Assembly: GCF_016863495.1 (NCBI RefSeq)
Contig: NZ_BOOZ01000052.1
Span: forward strand, 1 to 41,082
Length of the DNA stretch: 41,082 bases
Reading direction: 5' to 3'
Source: Micromonospora andamanensis
GTDB taxonomy: Bacteria > Actinomycetota > Actinomycetes > Mycobacteriales > Micromonosporaceae
The position numbers and the translations under genes are program-made. Positions 8,326 through 15,480 of this stretch are shown here, piece by piece. Each line of letters begins with the position of its first letter. Position 1 is the stretch's first letter. A model generated the notes under the pieces. It ran no database searches, was not told where the DNA came from, and saw only the letters and a program-made list of their open reading frames with translations.

Positions 8326-8631
8326 GTGTTGTCGATCTTGTTACAGGTTCTCTACCTGGCCACGTACATCTTCCTGATCGTTCTTTTGGCCCGTTTCGTG
8401 CTGAGCGCGGTGTTGCAGTACGGCCGGCGCTGGCAGCCCGGTCGGGGAGCGTCAGCCGGACTGGAATCCGTGTGGAGCGTCACTGATCCCCCGCTCCGGG
8501 CGTTGAGGCGTGTGATCCCTCCGCTGCGAATTGGTACCGTGAGCATCGACCTGGCCTCCCTTGTGCTCCTGGTTATCCTGTTCGTGCTGATGAGGTTTGT
8601 GTTAGAGCCGGCGATCATCAGGACCGCCTGA
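8326..8631 (+). CDS. yggT: YggT/YlmG-family membrane protein
   Basis: 101-aa membrane protein with two hydrophobic segments (residues ~2-24 and ~75-96) separated by a basic loop with PPLRALRRVIPPLRIG, typical of the family. It is associated with division and membrane organisation near sepF in Gram-positives and with nucleoid/plastid organisation in cyanobacteria and plants. GTG 8326 is used, 29 nt after sepF. Codons 6 and 93 are TTA (8341-8343 and 8602-8604), and its base composition is less GC-rich than its neighbours. Confidence 0.9.
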   Translation: MLSILLQVLYLATYIFLIVLLARFVLSAVLQYGRRWQPGRGASAGLESVWSVTDPPLRALRRVIPPLRIGTVSIDLASLVLLVILFVLMRFVLEPAIIRTA

Positions 8632-8675
8632 TGACCGACGCGCTATCGCGGCCGCAACTGACCCGAGGAGTTTCG

Positions 8676-9479
8676 ATGCCGCTGACCCCGGCCGACGTCC
8701 ACAACGTCGCCTTCAAGAAGCCGCCGATCGGCAAGCGGGGCTACGACGAGGAGGAGGTCGACGCCTTCCTGGACGAGGTCGAGCGCGAACTCGCCCGTCT
8801 GATCGAGGAGAACAACGAGCTGCGCGCCCAGGTGGAGCGCGGTGGGCGGGGCGGTGCCCCGGCCGGCCCCGGCGGCGACGCCCGCCTGGCGGCCGAGCTG
8901 AACGACGTCAAGGCCCAGCTCGACCGGGTGCAGCGCGACAAGGCCGCCGCCGAGCAGGCCGCCCGCGCCATGCAGGCCGAGCTGGAGCAGGTCCGCTCCG
9001 TCGGCGTCGGTGGCGCCGTGGCCGGCCCGGACGGCGAGCAGCAGGCGCTGCGGGTGCTCATGATGGCCCAGCGCACCGCCGACGACCACGTCTCCGACGC
9101 TCGTCGCGAGGCCGACCAGTTGCTCTCCGAGGCCCGTTCCAAGGCCGAGGAGGTCACCCGCGAGGCCCGCGCCAAGGCCGACGCGCTGGAGCGCGACGCC
9201 CGGCAGCGGCACCAGGAGGCCATGGGCGGCCTGGACGCCAAGCGCACCGCGTTGCAGAAGCACATCGAGGAGCTCAAGCAGTTCGAGCGGGAGTACCGCA
9301 CCCGGCTCAAGGCGTACCTGGAGAGCCAGCTGCGTGACCTCGACGGCCGTGGCCAGGGCCTGGAGGCCGAGATGACCCGGGGCGAGGGTGCCCGGGCCGC
9401 CGGCAACGGGCTCGCTGCTGCGGGTCTCGCGGGGTCCTACGGCGGGGGCCGCTCCGGCGCGCTTGAGGCCGGTCGCTGA
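8676..9479 (+). CDS. divIVA: DivIVA/Wag31 polar growth protein
   Basis: Coiled-coil protein that marks the cell pole and directs apical wall growth in actinobacteria. It begins MPLTPADVHNVAFKKPP, the conserved lipid-binding N-terminal domain, followed by GKRGYDEEEVDAFLDEVERE. ATG 8676 is chosen over an in-frame start at 8631 because GAGGAG lies 5 nt upstream. A Gly/Pro linker after ~residue 60 leads into a long Ala/Glu/Lys/Arg coiled coil (roughly 75-230) and a Gly-rich tail. It is 267 aa and closes the division block. Confidence 0.96.
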   Translation: MPLTPADVHNVAFKKPPIGKRGYDEEEVDAFLDEVERELARLIEENNELRAQVERGGRGGAPAGPGGDARLAAELNDVKAQLDRVQRDKAAAEQAARAMQAELEQVRSVGVGGAVAGPDGEQQALRVLMMAQRTADDHVSDARREADQLLSEARSKAEEVTREARAKADALERDARQRHQEAMGGLDAKRTALQKHIEELKQFEREYRTRLKAYLESQLRDLDGRGQGLEAEMTRGEGARAAGNGLAAAGLAGSYGGGRSGALEAGR

Positions 9480-9487
9480 ACCGGGTC

Positions 9488-9515
9488 GGTGACTGCCGCC
9501 AGCGCGGCGATCACC
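9488..9515 (+). terminator. Stem-loop after divIVA
   Basis: GGTGACTGCCGC, loop CAGC, GCGGCGATCACC; 10 of 12 positions pair. It lies 9 nt past the divIVA stop with no T-run, as is usual for GC-rich actinomycete terminators. Confidence 0.45.
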
Positions 9516-9553
9516 CGCCCTGCCTGATCGGTACGACACGGCGAGGGTGAGCA

Positions 9554-10117
9554 ATGATAGTCATCAGTCTCGCGCTCATCCTCGTCGCGGTGGTGCTGCT
9601 GGTCTTCGGCCTGGCCGGTGGCTCCAGCCCGCTGCTCGTCGTCTCGATCGGGGCCAGCCTGCTGGCCGCCGTGGCGCTTGTCGCCGGTGCCCGCCAGGCG
9701 GCCGGCCGCGCTTCGGCTCCCAGCGGCACCCAGGCGGGTCGCGACGGCGACCGGCGTGAGCCGGGCATTCCGACTCAGCAGACTTCGGCGGACGTGGACA
9801 CCGGCGGTTCCGGGTGGCGGCAACCACCCGGTTCGCCGGTGTCCGAGCCGCGTGAGCGGCCCGGCTTCGCCGACGGGTACGACGACGAGCCCGGGGCCGA
9901 GGAGATCACCGCCGAGCAGGCGGCCCGGGTGGCCCGTCTGACGGACGAGGTGCGGGTCGTCGACGGTCGGCCGCGCTACCACCTCGGCGAGTGTCCGCAT
10001 CTGGTCGGCCGGGAGCATGAGCCGCTGCCCGTGTCGGAGGCGGTCGAACTCGGCTTCACCCCCTGCGCGCACTGCACCCCGGACACGGTGCTGTTGTCTG
10101 AATCCGGACGCCGCTGA
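9554..10117 (+). CDS. Small membrane protein with C-terminal Cys/His motif, function unknown
   Basis: I do not recognise a named family. The 187-aa protein starts with two closely spaced hydrophobic segments (residues ~1-22 and ~27-47), then a charged linker. A compact C-terminal domain has YHLGECPHLVGREHEPLP and GFTPCAHCTPDT. The C-P-H and C-A-H-C residues could bind a metal or form a disulphide. The start follows a GAGGGTGAG ribosome site. It lies between divIVA and a YggU gene, so an envelope-associated role is possible; that is inference from position only. Confidence 0.8.
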   Translation: MIVISLALILVAVVLLVFGLAGGSSPLLVVSIGASLLAAVALVAGARQAAGRASAPSGTQAGRDGDRREPGIPTQQTSADVDTGGSGWRQPPGSPVSEPRERPGFADGYDDEPGAEEITAEQAARVARLTDEVRVVDGRPRYHLGECPHLVGREHEPLPVSEAVELGFTPCAHCTPDTVLLSESGRR

Positions 10118-10126
10118 GTCGGTTCG

Positions 10127-10432
10127 ATGGACGATGCGCTCACCGTCGCCGTGCGGGTGAAACCGGGTGCCTCCCGGGCGCGCGTGGGTGGCCGGTTCGA
10201 CGGCCCGCACGGGCCCGCTCTGGTCATCGCGGTGCATCCGCCGGCGGCTGACGGTAGGGCCACCGAGGCTGCGCGGCGCGCGTTGGCCGCCGCGCTGGGC
10301 GTCCGGCCGGCCGCCGTGTCGCTGCGTACCGGCGCGGCGAGCCGGGACAAGCTCTTCCTGGTCACCCCGTCCGGGCCGGATCTGGCCGGCAGGCTGAGCC
10401 GGCTACGGGACGGCGCGGAACGGGCCGGCTGA
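10127..10432 (+). CDS. yggU: DUF167 (YggU-family) protein
   Basis: Small cytoplasmic protein of 101 aa and unknown biochemical role. The family pattern is clear: VRVKPGASRARVGG near the start, the central HPPAADGRATEAARRALAAALG, and SLRTGAASRDKLFLV. It starts 9 nt after the preceding gene. YggS, YggT and YggU neighbours are grouped in many bacteria, and all three occur within 3.8 kb here. Confidence 0.87.
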   Translation: MDDALTVAVRVKPGASRARVGGRFDGPHGPALVIAVHPPAADGRATEAARRALAAALGVRPAAVSLRTGAASRDKLFLVTPSGPDLAGRLSRLRDGAERAG

Positions 10433-10510
10433 GTGGCGATGATCTGCTAGCGTTCCCTTTGCCCCGAAATGGCAGTAACCGGGGTGGAGCGGGCGTTTCG
10501 GTGCGGCACG

Positions 10511-10539
10511 TTGTCGGACGCCTTTACGTTCCGTATCCT
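10511..10539 (+). promoter_or_regulatory. Probable promoter of the DksA-like gene
   Basis: TTGTCG (10511-10516), 17 nt, TATCCT (10534-10539), a good vegetative sigma match. It lies ~125 nt before the gene start, in the 231-nt gap after yggU. Confidence 0.55.
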
Positions 10540-10663
10540 TGCCAACCTCCGGAGTGCGCGGCCCCGTCGCCGCGCGCCCGTTTTGTACCTGGGGCGGCCG
10601 ATGCTGGCGGCCCCTGTCGAGGTGTCGCGGACTTACCGCGGCTCCGTGGCCGAGGGAGCGACG

Positions 10664-11083
10664 ATGGCCAAGCCAGCCGAGACCAGGACCGCCGGCCGCA
10701 AGCCTGCGGTGAAGTCCACCCGCAGTGCCGCGGAGACCGAGAAGATCCGAGCCGCGCTGGCGGCGCGGCACGAGGAACTGCGAGCCGAGTACGATCAGAC
10801 GCTGAGCGAGATCACCGAGCTGCAGCGCGACCGCCTCACCGACTCGGCCGGGGACGACCAGGCCGACACCGGCACCAAGACGTTCGAGCGGGAGCAGGAG
10901 ATCTCCCTCGCCAACAGCATCCTGGAACGGATCACGCAGGTCGAGCGCGCCCTGGAGCGTCTCGACGAGGGTGGCTACGGCTGGTGCGAGCGGTGCGGCA
11001 ACCCCATCCCGGTGGAGCGGCTGGCCGCCTTCCCGTCCGCCACCCTCTGCGTGACCTGCAAGCAGCTGGAGGAGCGGCGCTGA
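10664..11083 (+). CDS. DksA/TraR-family zinc finger regulator
   Basis: Family members bind in the secondary channel of RNA polymerase and modulate initiation, often with ppGpp. The 139-aa protein has a basic Ala/Lys N-terminus, a coiled-coil hairpin (residues ~28-100) with an acidic DSAGDDQADTG region near the tip, and a C4 zinc finger: WCERCGNPIP followed by CVTCK. ATG 10664 follows GAGGGAG; the frame is open upstream but that part overlaps the probable promoter. It is followed by a strong hairpin, so it is likely monocistronic. Confidence 0.9.
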   Translation: MAKPAETRTAGRKPAVKSTRSAAETEKIRAALAARHEELRAEYDQTLSEITELQRDRLTDSAGDDQADTGTKTFEREQEISLANSILERITQVERALERLDEGGYGWCERCGNPIPVERLAAFPSATLCVTCKQLEERR

Positions 11084-11106
11084 CGGCACGCTCCCCGGCG
11101 TCCGTG

Positions 11107-11132
11107 CGCGGCGGTGCGACGGCACCGCCGCG
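11107..11132 (+). terminator. Strong hairpin between the DksA-like gene and lspA
   Basis: CGCGGCGGTGC, loop GACG, GCACCGCCGCG: an 11-bp perfect stem 23 nt after the stop, followed by ATTGT. It probably ends the DksA-like transcript. Confidence 0.6.
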
Positions 11133-11150
11133 ATTGTCGATGGGGAGCAG

Positions 11151-11837
11151 ATGAGCGCAGCACCGCCCGCTGGATCCGGCACCACCGGGTCGGACACCGC
11201 CACGAGATCGCGGCGCCGGTCCGTCACGATCCTCCTCTCGCTTGCGGTGTTCGCGCTGGCCGTCGACCTGTTGACCAAGCACCTGTCGCTCCAGGAACTG
11301 AGCGACCGCGAGCCGGTACGGCTGCTGGGTGGGGCTCTCTACCTGTCGCTGACCCGCAACAGCGGGGCCGCGTGGAGTCTCGGCAAGGACTACACTTTCA
11401 TCTTTCCGATCATCGCGATCGGGGTGCTGGGCTGGATCGCCTGGATGGCGCGGACCCTGCGCTCGGTTCCGTGGGCGATCTCGCTGGGCCTGGTGGTGGG
11501 CGGCGTGGTCGGCAACCTGATCGACCGGATCTTCCGGGCCCCGGGCTGGTTCGTCGGTCACGTGGTCGACATGTTCAGCGTCTTCGACCCGTACGGTCGG
11601 GTCTTCCCGATCTTCAACGTCGCCGACAGCGCCCTGGTCTGCGGCGTGCTGCTCGCCGTCGGGTTGGAGTTCACCGGCCGCCAACGCGACGGCACCCGGG
11701 CGCTGGCCGAGGACCGGCGCAGTGACGCTGGTCGGGACGACGCGGCGGCGGGCGGTGACCCCGCCGACCGGCGGACGGTCGACGCAGGCGGACAGAGCCC
11801 CACCGACAGCGACGGCGGACAGCGGGAGCGGGCATGA
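11151..11837 (+). CDS. lspA: LspA, lipoprotein signal peptidase (signal peptidase II)
   Basis: Membrane aspartyl protease that removes signal peptides from diacylglyceryl-modified prolipoproteins. It has four membrane segments; the catalytic aspartates lie in VVGNLIDRIFR and FPIFNVADSALV, and LTRNSGAAWSL is the conserved loop. At 228 aa it is longer than E. coli LspA because of a polar N-terminus and a ~55-residue Asp/Arg-rich C-terminal tail. Its stop overlaps the rluD ATG as ATGA, a common actinobacterial pairing. Confidence 0.95.
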   Translation: MSAAPPAGSGTTGSDTATRSRRRSVTILLSLAVFALAVDLLTKHLSLQELSDREPVRLLGGALYLSLTRNSGAAWSLGKDYTFIFPIIAIGVLGWIAWMARTLRSVPWAISLGLVVGGVVGNLIDRIFRAPGWFVGHVVDMFSVFDPYGRVFPIFNVADSALVCGVLLAVGLEFTGRQRDGTRALAEDRRSDAGRDDAAAGGDPADRRTVDAGGQSPTDSDGGQRERA

Positions 11838-12778
11838 CGGCCACCTTCGCCGCCGGCGGCGACCAACGCAGCCTGCCGGTACCCGATGGACTCGACGGGA
11901 TGCGGCTGGACCAGGCCGTGGCCCGACTGTTCGGCCTCTCCCGTACCACCGCCGCCGCGCTCGTCGACGCCGGAGAGGCGCTTGTGGACGGTGCGGTACG
12001 ACCCAACTCGCACAAGGTGCGGGCGGGTTCCTGGCTGGAGGTGACGTTGCCCGCGCCGGCCGCGGCACCTGTGGTGGTGCCCCAGGCGGTGCCCGGCCTG
12101 CGCGTGGTGTACGCCGACGACGACATCGTGGTGATCGACAAGCCGGTCGGCGTGGCCGCGCATCCGAGCCCGGGGTGGACCGGTCCGACGGTGATCGGTG
12201 GGCTCGCCGCGATCGGGCACACGATCGCCACCAGCGGCGCGGCCGAGCGTCAGGGCGTCGTGCACCGGCTCGACGTCGGCACCACGGGCGTCATGGTGGT
12301 GGCCAAGAGCGAGCAGGCGTACAGCGTGCTGAAGCGGGCCTTCAAGTACCGGGAGGTGGAGAAGCGTTACCACGCGGTGGTGCAGGGGCACCTGGACCCG
12401 TTGCGCGGCACCATCGACGCCCCGATCGATCGGCACCCGCACCACGACTACCGCTGGGCGGTGGTCTCCGGCGGCAAGCCGAGCATCACCCACTACGACA
12501 CCATCGAGGCGTTCCCGTCCGCGAGCCTTGTCGACGTACGGCTGGAGACCGGCCGGACCCACCAGATCCGGGTGCACTTCTCGACGCTGCGGCATCCGTG
12601 CGTGGGTGACCTCACGTACGGCGCCGATCCGACACTCGCCGCCCGGCTCAAACTGGACCGGCAGTGGTTGCACGCCAGAGAGTTGAGCTTCGAGCACCCC
12701 CGTACGGGGGACGAGGTCCGCTTCGTCAGCGACTACCCTGACGATCTGGGACGCGCGCTGGACATCCTCCGCGACTGA
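11834..12778 (+). CDS. rluD: RluA/RluD-family pseudouridine synthase
   Basis: Converts specific uridines in 23S rRNA to pseudouridine. An N-terminal S4-like RNA-binding domain (MRLDQAVARLFGLSRTTAAALVDAG...) precedes the catalytic domain with motif II HRLDVGTTGVMVVAKS, whose Asp is the nucleophile, and the later VRLETGRTHQIRVH. It is 314 aa, normal for the family. The ATG overlaps the lspA stop. The exact target uridines cannot be told from sequence; RluD-type is the usual annotation for the lspA-linked copy. Confidence 0.9.
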   Translation: MTATFAAGGDQRSLPVPDGLDGMRLDQAVARLFGLSRTTAAALVDAGEALVDGAVRPNSHKVRAGSWLEVTLPAPAAAPVVVPQAVPGLRVVYADDDIVVIDKPVGVAAHPSPGWTGPTVIGGLAAIGHTIATSGAAERQGVVHRLDVGTTGVMVVAKSEQAYSVLKRAFKYREVEKRYHAVVQGHLDPLRGTIDAPIDRHPHHDYRWAVVSGGKPSITHYDTIEAFPSASLVDVRLETGRTHQIRVHFSTLRHPCVGDLTYGADPTLAARLKLDRQWLHARELSFEHPRTGDEVRFVSDYPDDLGRALDILRD

Positions 12779-12819
12779 CGCGCCCCGCCCGTTCCGACCG
12801 ACCGACGAGGGGACCGCCC

Positions 12820-13839
12820 GTGCGCGCCGGCGATCTGCTGCGGAAGTTGGACCAGCGACTGCTGCCCCGCCTCGCGGCCACGGTGACCCGGCTGGGCCAC
12901 GGTCCGAGCCGTACTCCGCTGCTCGGCTGGGTGGCGATGCTGTCGTGCGCCACGGTGCTGGCCACGGCGGTGCTCGCCACAGGTGGCCCTCCCGTGCCGG
13001 ACCGCACGGTCGGTGAGGTGACCCGGGTGGGCGTGGTCGAGGGCGACTCCATCCCCCGTTACGAAGCGGCAGCCGCCGCCGACCTGGCCGCGTTGGCCGG
13101 CCGGCCGCTCGGCGACGGCACGTACGCTCTGGTCTCGCTCAACGAGTACCTCACCCCGGCCCGGCTCGCCGCGGTGGTCGGTGACGTGGGGGTCGCTGTC
13201 GTGTTCGGCCGGGTGCCGCTGCCGGAGCGGCAGACCGAGATCGTCCGCATTCCGGCCCAGCGGGTGCCGGAGGACGTGACGGCCGGGATGGTCAAGCTCG
13301 CCGAGCGTAAGGAGCGGGAGGCCGCCGACTACCGCGCCCGGGCCACCGCGTTGGGCGGCGGTGGGCCACCGGAACGCGAGCTGCGCGAGCTGTACCTCAG
13401 CGGCGCCCAGGTGGCGGCGGCGGAGGCAGCCGCGTACCGGTCCGAGTGCGCCTGTCTGTACGCGCTAGTGGTACGCGCCGAACCGACGAAGCTACGCGGC
13501 GTGGCGGCCCGGTCCGGGGTGCGGGTGGTGGATCCGGCTCCGGAGGTCCGGCGGTTGGAGCGGACGGTGTTCACCCCACCGCTGCCCGAGCAGCGGGACG
13601 TGGTCCGTCCGCCGGTGGACCGGACGGCCACCCCGGCGCCAACCGTGAGCCCCACCGCCGCCGCCACCGCCGGCCCGCCCACGCCGGCACCGACAGTGGC
13701 GGACCGCTCGCCAGTGCCGGAGGTGACGGATTCGTCACCGTCACCGGCACCGCCGTCGCCCGCCCTCTCGACGTCGACCTGGACGCCGTCCACCTCGGCG
13801 GACATGGTCGAGGATGATGATCCAGAGCCGACACCGTGA
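12820..13839 (+). CDS. Membrane-anchored protein with Pro/Thr/Ser-rich tail, unknown function
   Basis: Not recognised. The 339-aa protein has a short basic N-terminus, one membrane segment at residues ~35-55 (LLGWVAMLSCATVLATAVLA), then an extracytoplasmic region of ~200 residues with alternating strand and helix character and a Cys pair (SECACLY). It ends with a ~75-residue tail rich in Pro, Thr, Ser and Ala plus acidic residues, probably disordered or wall-spanning. GTG 12820 follows GAGGGGA. The next gene is a ParA-like ATPase with its own probable promoter. Confidence 0.8.
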   Translation: MRAGDLLRKLDQRLLPRLAATVTRLGHGPSRTPLLGWVAMLSCATVLATAVLATGGPPVPDRTVGEVTRVGVVEGDSIPRYEAAAAADLAALAGRPLGDGTYALVSLNEYLTPARLAAVVGDVGVAVVFGRVPLPERQTEIVRIPAQRVPEDVTAGMVKLAERKEREAADYRARATALGGGGPPERELRELYLSGAQVAAAEAAAYRSECACLYALVVRAEPTKLRGVAARSGVRVVDPAPEVRRLERTVFTPPLPEQRDVVRPPVDRTATPAPTVSPTAAATAGPPTPAPTVADRSPVPEVTDSSPSPAPPSPALSTSTWTPSTSADMVEDDDPEPTP

Positions 13840-13858
13840 CGGTTGTCGACACATCCGG

Positions 13859-13886
13859 TTGCCGCCCGGTGTGGCCTCAATAGGCT
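13859..13886 (+). promoter_or_regulatory. Probable promoter of the ParA-like gene
   Basis: TTGCCG (13859-13864), 16 nt, TAGGCT (13881-13886), 49 nt before the chosen GTG. Confidence 0.4.
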
Positions 13887-13935
13887 TTCGTTCGTAGCCT
13901 GTCAGACGGAGACCGTAGCGCTGGGGAGGCGATCC

Positions 13936-15402
13936 GTGGAGGGCAGCGAGACCGGTTGGGGACGACCCGCCGAACCGGCACGGCGGTGGCGGGCGCTGCT
14001 CGACCGAGCCCGCCTCGGCGGTCGCAACGCGGAGCCGCCCGCCACCGAGCGGCGGGCCGAGGAGCCGCCACCAGGGCCACCGTCGCCCGAGCCGTTGCCG
14101 CGACGGGGGCCCGGCACCGGCTACGCGGGGCGGGTACCAGCCGTCGGGCAGCCGGCGGACCGGTCGTACGGCGAGGAGCCCGTCTACCGCGCCGAACCGG
14201 CCTACCGGGCCGAACCCGCGTACCGGGCCGAACCCGCGTACCGAGTCGACCCGGCACGTCCCGCCCAGCCGTACCCGGGACAGCCGGGGCAGCCGCCGTA
14301 CCCGGCGGTACCGGAACCGCGCCGGCCGGAGCCGGTCGAGTCGCGGTACACCCTGTTGGACAACGGCTACCGGCACGCCGCGCCACCGCTTGAGTCCCGG
14401 TACGCCCTGCTGGACAACGGTGGCTATCAGCCACCCGCCGCGGCGGTCGCGCCGCCGGCCGTGGCCCCACCGGCTCCGGCGTCGCCGGCACCGTTGCCGG
14501 CGGTGGTGCCTCCGGGGCCGCCACCGGCTGTGGTACCGCCGGCCGTGGCTGGCCGCCCCGGGCGCATCGAGTGGCGGGCGCAGAGCGCCGGCAGCGATCT
14601 CGAACGGGCCGCCGCCGTGCTCCGTCGCGATCTGGGTACCCCCCGGGTGATCGCGTTCGCCAACCCCAAGGGCGGCGTGCACAAGACGACGGCCACCGTG
14701 CTGGCCGCGGCCACCGTCGGCAGCGTACGCGGCCGGGGTGTGCTGGCCTGGGACGACAACGAGTTGCGCGGCACGCTCGGGCTGCGCGCCGGCAGCGCCC
14801 GGCACGCCCGCACGATCCGGCACCTGGTGGCCGATCTCGTTCAGATCGAGATCCGGGAGGGCGCCGAACTGTTGGAGATCCTGGACGACTACCTGCGGCA
14901 CGCCTCCGACGGGTCGTACGACGTGCTCGCCGGTGAGGAGAGCCCTCGGTTCGCCCAACGACTGGACCAGTTCACCGTCAAACGGGTGCTGGAGCTGCTG
15001 CGCCGTACCCACGACGTGATCTGCGTGGACACCGGCAACAACGTGGAGAGCCCGAACTGGCGCACCGTCATGCAGGCCGCCGATCAACTGGTGGTCACCA
15101 CGGTGCCGCGCGAGGACGCCGCGTTCAGCGCGGACTGGATGCTCGACCTGCTGCACGAGGAGGGCATGGGTGAGCTGGCCGACAACGCCGTCACCCTGAT
15201 CTCCTGCCCCACCCCCGGACGGTTGCCGTTGCAGAGCGACCTGGAGAAGCACTTCGCCACCCGGACCCGGGCGGTGACAGTGGTGCCGTACGACCCGGCC
15301 CTGGAGACCGGATCGTCGATCGAGTACCACCAGCTCCAGGGCGACACGCGGCAGGCCTGGCTGCGGGCTGCCTCGACGATGCTGGAGCCGTTCGGCCGCT
15401 GA
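13936..15402 (+). CDS. ParA/MinD-like P-loop ATPase with long repetitive N-terminus
   Basis: 488 aa from GTG 13936, chosen because GGGGAGG sits 6 nt upstream. Residues ~30-215 are Pro/Ala/Arg-rich and repetitive: four tandem YRAEPA-type hexapeptides (residues 84-107) and two copies of ESRYxLLDNG (135-144 and 153-162). The C-terminal ~250 residues are a SIMIBI ATPase. The deviant Walker A is K245-GGVHKTT, with His where the family normally has Gly before the second Lys. The switch region includes VDTGNNVESPNW, and ELADNAVTLISC and VPYDPALE follow. The arrangement resembles proteins pairing a Pro-rich arm with a MinD-like domain (mycobacterial EspI is one). The role could be polar positioning or secretion; this is unproven. 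Confidence 0.85.
   Translation: MEGSETGWGRPAEPARRWRALLDRARLGGRNAEPPATERRAEEPPPGPPSPEPLPRRGPGTGYAGRVPAVGQPADRSYGEEPVYRAEPAYRAEPAYRAEPAYRVDPARPAQPYPGQPGQPPYPAVPEPRRPEPVESRYTLLDNGYRHAAPPLESRYALLDNGGYQPPAAAVAPPAVAPPAPASPAPLPAVVPPGPPPAVVPPAVAGRPGRIEWRAQSAGSDLERAAAVLRRDLGTPRVIAFANPKGGVHKTTATVLAAATVGSVRGRGVLAWDDNELRGTLGLRAGSARHARTIRHLVADLVQIEIREGAELLEILDDYLRHASDGSYDVLAGEESPRFAQRLDQFTVKRVLELLRRTHDVICVDTGNNVESPNWRTVMQAADQLVVTTVPREDAAFSADWMLDLLHEEGMGELADNAVTLISCPTPGRLPLQSDLEKHFATRTRAVTVVPYDPALETGSSIEYHQLQGDTRQAWLRAASTMLEPFGR
14185..14256 (+). repeat. Four tandem 18-bp coding repeats in the ParA-like gene
   Basis: Units at 14185, 14203, 14221 and 14239 encode YRAEPA three times and then YRVDPA. The second and third units are identical in DNA, suggesting recent slippage or duplication. 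Confidence 0.8.
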
Positions 15403-15418
15403 CCGTATCCGGGCGGCC

Positions 15419-15438
15419 CGCGGCCACCTGGTGCCGCG
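15419..15438 (+). terminator. Possible terminator after the ParA-like gene
   Basis: CGCGGC, 8-nt loop, GCCGCG, 17 nt past the stop. Short stem and no T-tract, so weak evidence. Confidence 0.3.
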
Positions 15439-15480
15439 ACACGGTGTACGGCCGATGCGGGGAGCTGCGAGGATCATCAG

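Noticed and set aside
14445..14560. GC-rich repeated CCGGCC-type triplets as a possible structured element.
   Set aside because: They simply encode the Pro/Ala-rich arm of the ParA-like protein.
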